NCBI RefSeq assembly: GCF_013373865.1
Contig: NC_050468.1
Coordinates: forward strand, 9,238,510 to 9,302,509
From: Monomorium pharaonis
Lineage: Eukaryota; Arthropoda; Insecta; Hymenoptera; Formicidae
Length of the DNA stretch: 64,000 nt
Direction: 5' to 3'
A model generated the notes under the pieces. The model saw only the letters and a list, made by a program, of their open reading frames with translations, had not been told where the DNA came from and did not search any database. Shown here one piece after another: positions 61,921-64,000 of the stretch. The translations under genes and the position numbers were made by a program. Each line of letters begins with the position of its first letter. Position 1 is the stretch's first letter.

Positions 61921-64000
61921 CTGCAAAAACACGTGTATGCGATTCATCAGCCAACGACGTCACCCTCGTTCGCAACGCGGAGGACGCGAGAAAGAGGACC
62001 GCCTCCTCAGTTTCCGGTTTCGCTATTTCCAACGGCGTCGCGCCGGAGTAACCGAAACTACTCGCGTTGCTCGCCCGGGAGTTCTTTCGGCTCGTTTTTC
62101 AAACCGTTTCTTTTTTTTTTCTTTCTTTCTTTCTTTCTTTCTTTCCCGAGAGAAGACGGATAGCCCGATTTCGTCGACTTTATCTCTCGAGATGGACGTC
62201 GGGTCCGGAGTGAATCTACAATTCCTCGTTTAAACGAGGAGATTCGAGAAATCGGCATTAAGGTCAGTCGGCGCATGAATTTACATAATGGCCTGTGAAC
62301 GTATCGCTGGTAAAACGCTCGGCACACGTATAACGCACCGGCTATATTGTTTCACGATGATCCTCCTCTGCCCGTTGCGTTTTATTGATAGACGCACACG
62401 CATCTCGTGCTGTGTTTACTCCGTTATGCAAATTCGTGTTAGCGATGCGAATTCTAAATTCACTGCCACTTTTAACGAAGCGTTAAAAATTAATGAACGA
62501 ATTCGATCGGCGTCAGTTGGGAAAATTCTGTTGAACGCGTGTTTGAGAAAGGCAAAAAAAAATCCACCTCCTCCCCCCGTTCTCCTCCGCCTTCTCCGCC
62601 GCCTCCCTCCTCGCCTGCCGTCGCGTATAACAAGCGAACTTTTTAATTAAGCACTGGAATATATTCGGGCGTGGGTTACGAGTTTTATCGGGTGGGTGTA
62701 GCGAGTGGAGACAGCGAGAAAGGGAAGAACTCGAAATTTTGGTAGAAATGAATTAAGTTGAAACAAAAGAGGCAGCAGCTCTTTAAACCCATTGTCAACT
62801 TCTTCAACATACACATGGTGGTAATGGGAAAAACGTTAAACAACTGCGGCGCACGTAGAAGACGAGTGCTACGTGCCCGTTTATGTCCGCAGCCGGTGGC
62901 TCATAATTATGCTCTTAATTGCTAACACACCGGCATTTTGAGCCGGTAGTCAACAGCTAATACCCTCATGTAAGCTCCTCGACACCGATGTGACCCAGAA
63001 TAACATCAGATTACATTTTGACTGACAGATTCCGCGAGCAGTTTGGAGTGGATTTTTCCTTGACGGAGGTTTGAAACGGCCGACGTTTTTATTTTCGAGT
63101 TCAGGGGAATTAAAATGCAGGCAAAAATTTGAAAAGGGATCAATAATATTCCATCTCTAAAAATTCCCTCTCTTATTTTATTTCATCCAAAGTTGTTATC
63201 AACGAAGAAGTTTAAAGACAAAACTTATATCTGAATTAAATTATTGATAAGAATAATTGAGTTTTAACGTTAAAGCGAAACTACTTTATTAAATTTTTTA
63301 ATTCTTGAGCACAAAGTTAATTATAGATATATCAAGGAGTTTATTTACAAAACAGTGCACGCATGAGATACGAGATATACGCGCCTCGTTAAAATATCCC
63401 GAAATATTTTCAAAAACACTATATTACGATAATTGTACCAAAAATTTCAGTGTGAAAATTTAATTTAATGAAATTCACTATGTTAAACTGGCAATTCATT
63501 TAACATCACGGATTTACATATTTTCGACGAGATTGTAATTTTACGTATATATTTTAAGCCGAAATAATTATTTATAAGCAGTATCCTTCGCTCGTGAAAT
63601 GAAAGTCAATTATGAAACGTATGCATATAACGTGCTTTTCGATTATCTAGTAATTATCATTAAGCGACGTTGGCCGCGTAAATGTTTTTATAAAGGAAAA
63701 TGTCAGAGCTGACATTTTCCTTTACATAAAAACACACCTATGAAATAAAATTACGTATATATCGCGCGGGATCGTACTATTATATTTTATACTTTGCTGA
63801 CGATACGTGTGTCAGGAGTTTGTAATATCTTGCATACAAGAACTTTGTGTGTCGAGGAGATGACGTAAAGCATCTACACGCGGTTTCCTGGAGATCGGCT
63901 GTTATACGGATAAGCAGGAAAATACGCATGGCGCGGAGAAAACAACTTTTCTGCATTATGGATCGCTGAAATTCTATTGTACTCCGCGCCGCGAAGGGAT
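61921..64000 (-). other. Calsyntenin upstream intron
   Basis: Holds a (CTTT)n run at 62121-62144 and a pyrimidine-rich CTCC tract at 62.56-62.63 kb. No minus-strand signal-peptide exon with a phase-1 end was recognised, so the first exon probably lies to the right of the window. Confidence 0.5.
63684..63733. repeat. Short near-perfect hairpin
   Basis: GTTTTTATAAAGGAAAATGT.. (63684-63705) pairs with 63710-63733 around a GAGC loop; one 2-nt bulge (GT) lies on the right arm. It sits in the calsyntenin upstream intron. Confidence 0.7.

Noticed and set aside
61610..62233. Plus-strand 207-codon frame
   Set aside because: Shadow of the first visible calsyntenin exon, extended through a CTTT microsatellite.

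Overview
This window looks like nuclear DNA of an insect, most likely a hymenopteran and probably an ant. It is AT-rich, carries intron-rich animal genes with canonical GT/AG splice sites, and is packed with small foldback elements, piggyBac and gypsy relics and satellite repeats. The species call is inference; the gene identities rest on translated sequence.

Layout from left to right. 1-2.55 kb: a two-exon Enhancer-of-split/Hairy-type repressor (+) with a TATA promoter, proneural E-boxes, a Su(H) site and a 3'UTR with K-boxes and a Brd-box. 2.6-15 kb: gene-poor DNA with a hAT-like MITE, a microRNA-like hairpin, a GC-rich promoter-like island (5.15-6.27 kb), a piggyBac-like relic, seven copies of a 164-bp satellite, and a long CA/CT microsatellite. 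15.5-18.5 kb: a nine-exon axonemal coiled-coil gene of CFAP210/CCDC173 type (+). 19.4-21.0 kb (+) and 21.2-23.5 kb (-): two convergent paralogous mitochondrial carriers of the 2-oxoglutarate/malate (SLC25A11) group with the same six-exon structure. 25.3-27.0 kb: a gene with OB-fold-like character (+), with an awkward last-but-one splice junction. 27.6-34 kb: mobile-element territory, including a gypsy integrase tail, a decayed pair of transposon-type ORFs (one with a CIDE-N-like domain) split by a clean MITE, and one orphan exon. 34.86-39.4 kb: a hierarchical array of about 160-bp monomers in both orientations, with a 951-bp higher-order unit. 39.4-41.2 kb: foldback repeats, a minisatellite and a pentanucleotide array. 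42.6-45.9 kb: dymeclin, 11 coding exons (+). 54.1-61.9 kb: calsyntenin (-), three large coding exons seen; the signal-peptide exon(s) were not found and probably lie to the right.

The genes do not form a pathway. They are independent eukaryotic loci for Notch output, the sperm/ciliary axoneme, mitochondrial dicarboxylate exchange, Golgi organisation, and neuronal vesicle cargo linked to kinesin. The two carriers are a local duplication. I found no convincing tRNA, rRNA or CRISPR. The most unusual structures are the inverted higher-order satellite, its possible kinship with the 164-bp satellite 24 kb away, the microRNA-like hairpin at 5.07 kb, and the MITE-split CIDE-N transposon relic.
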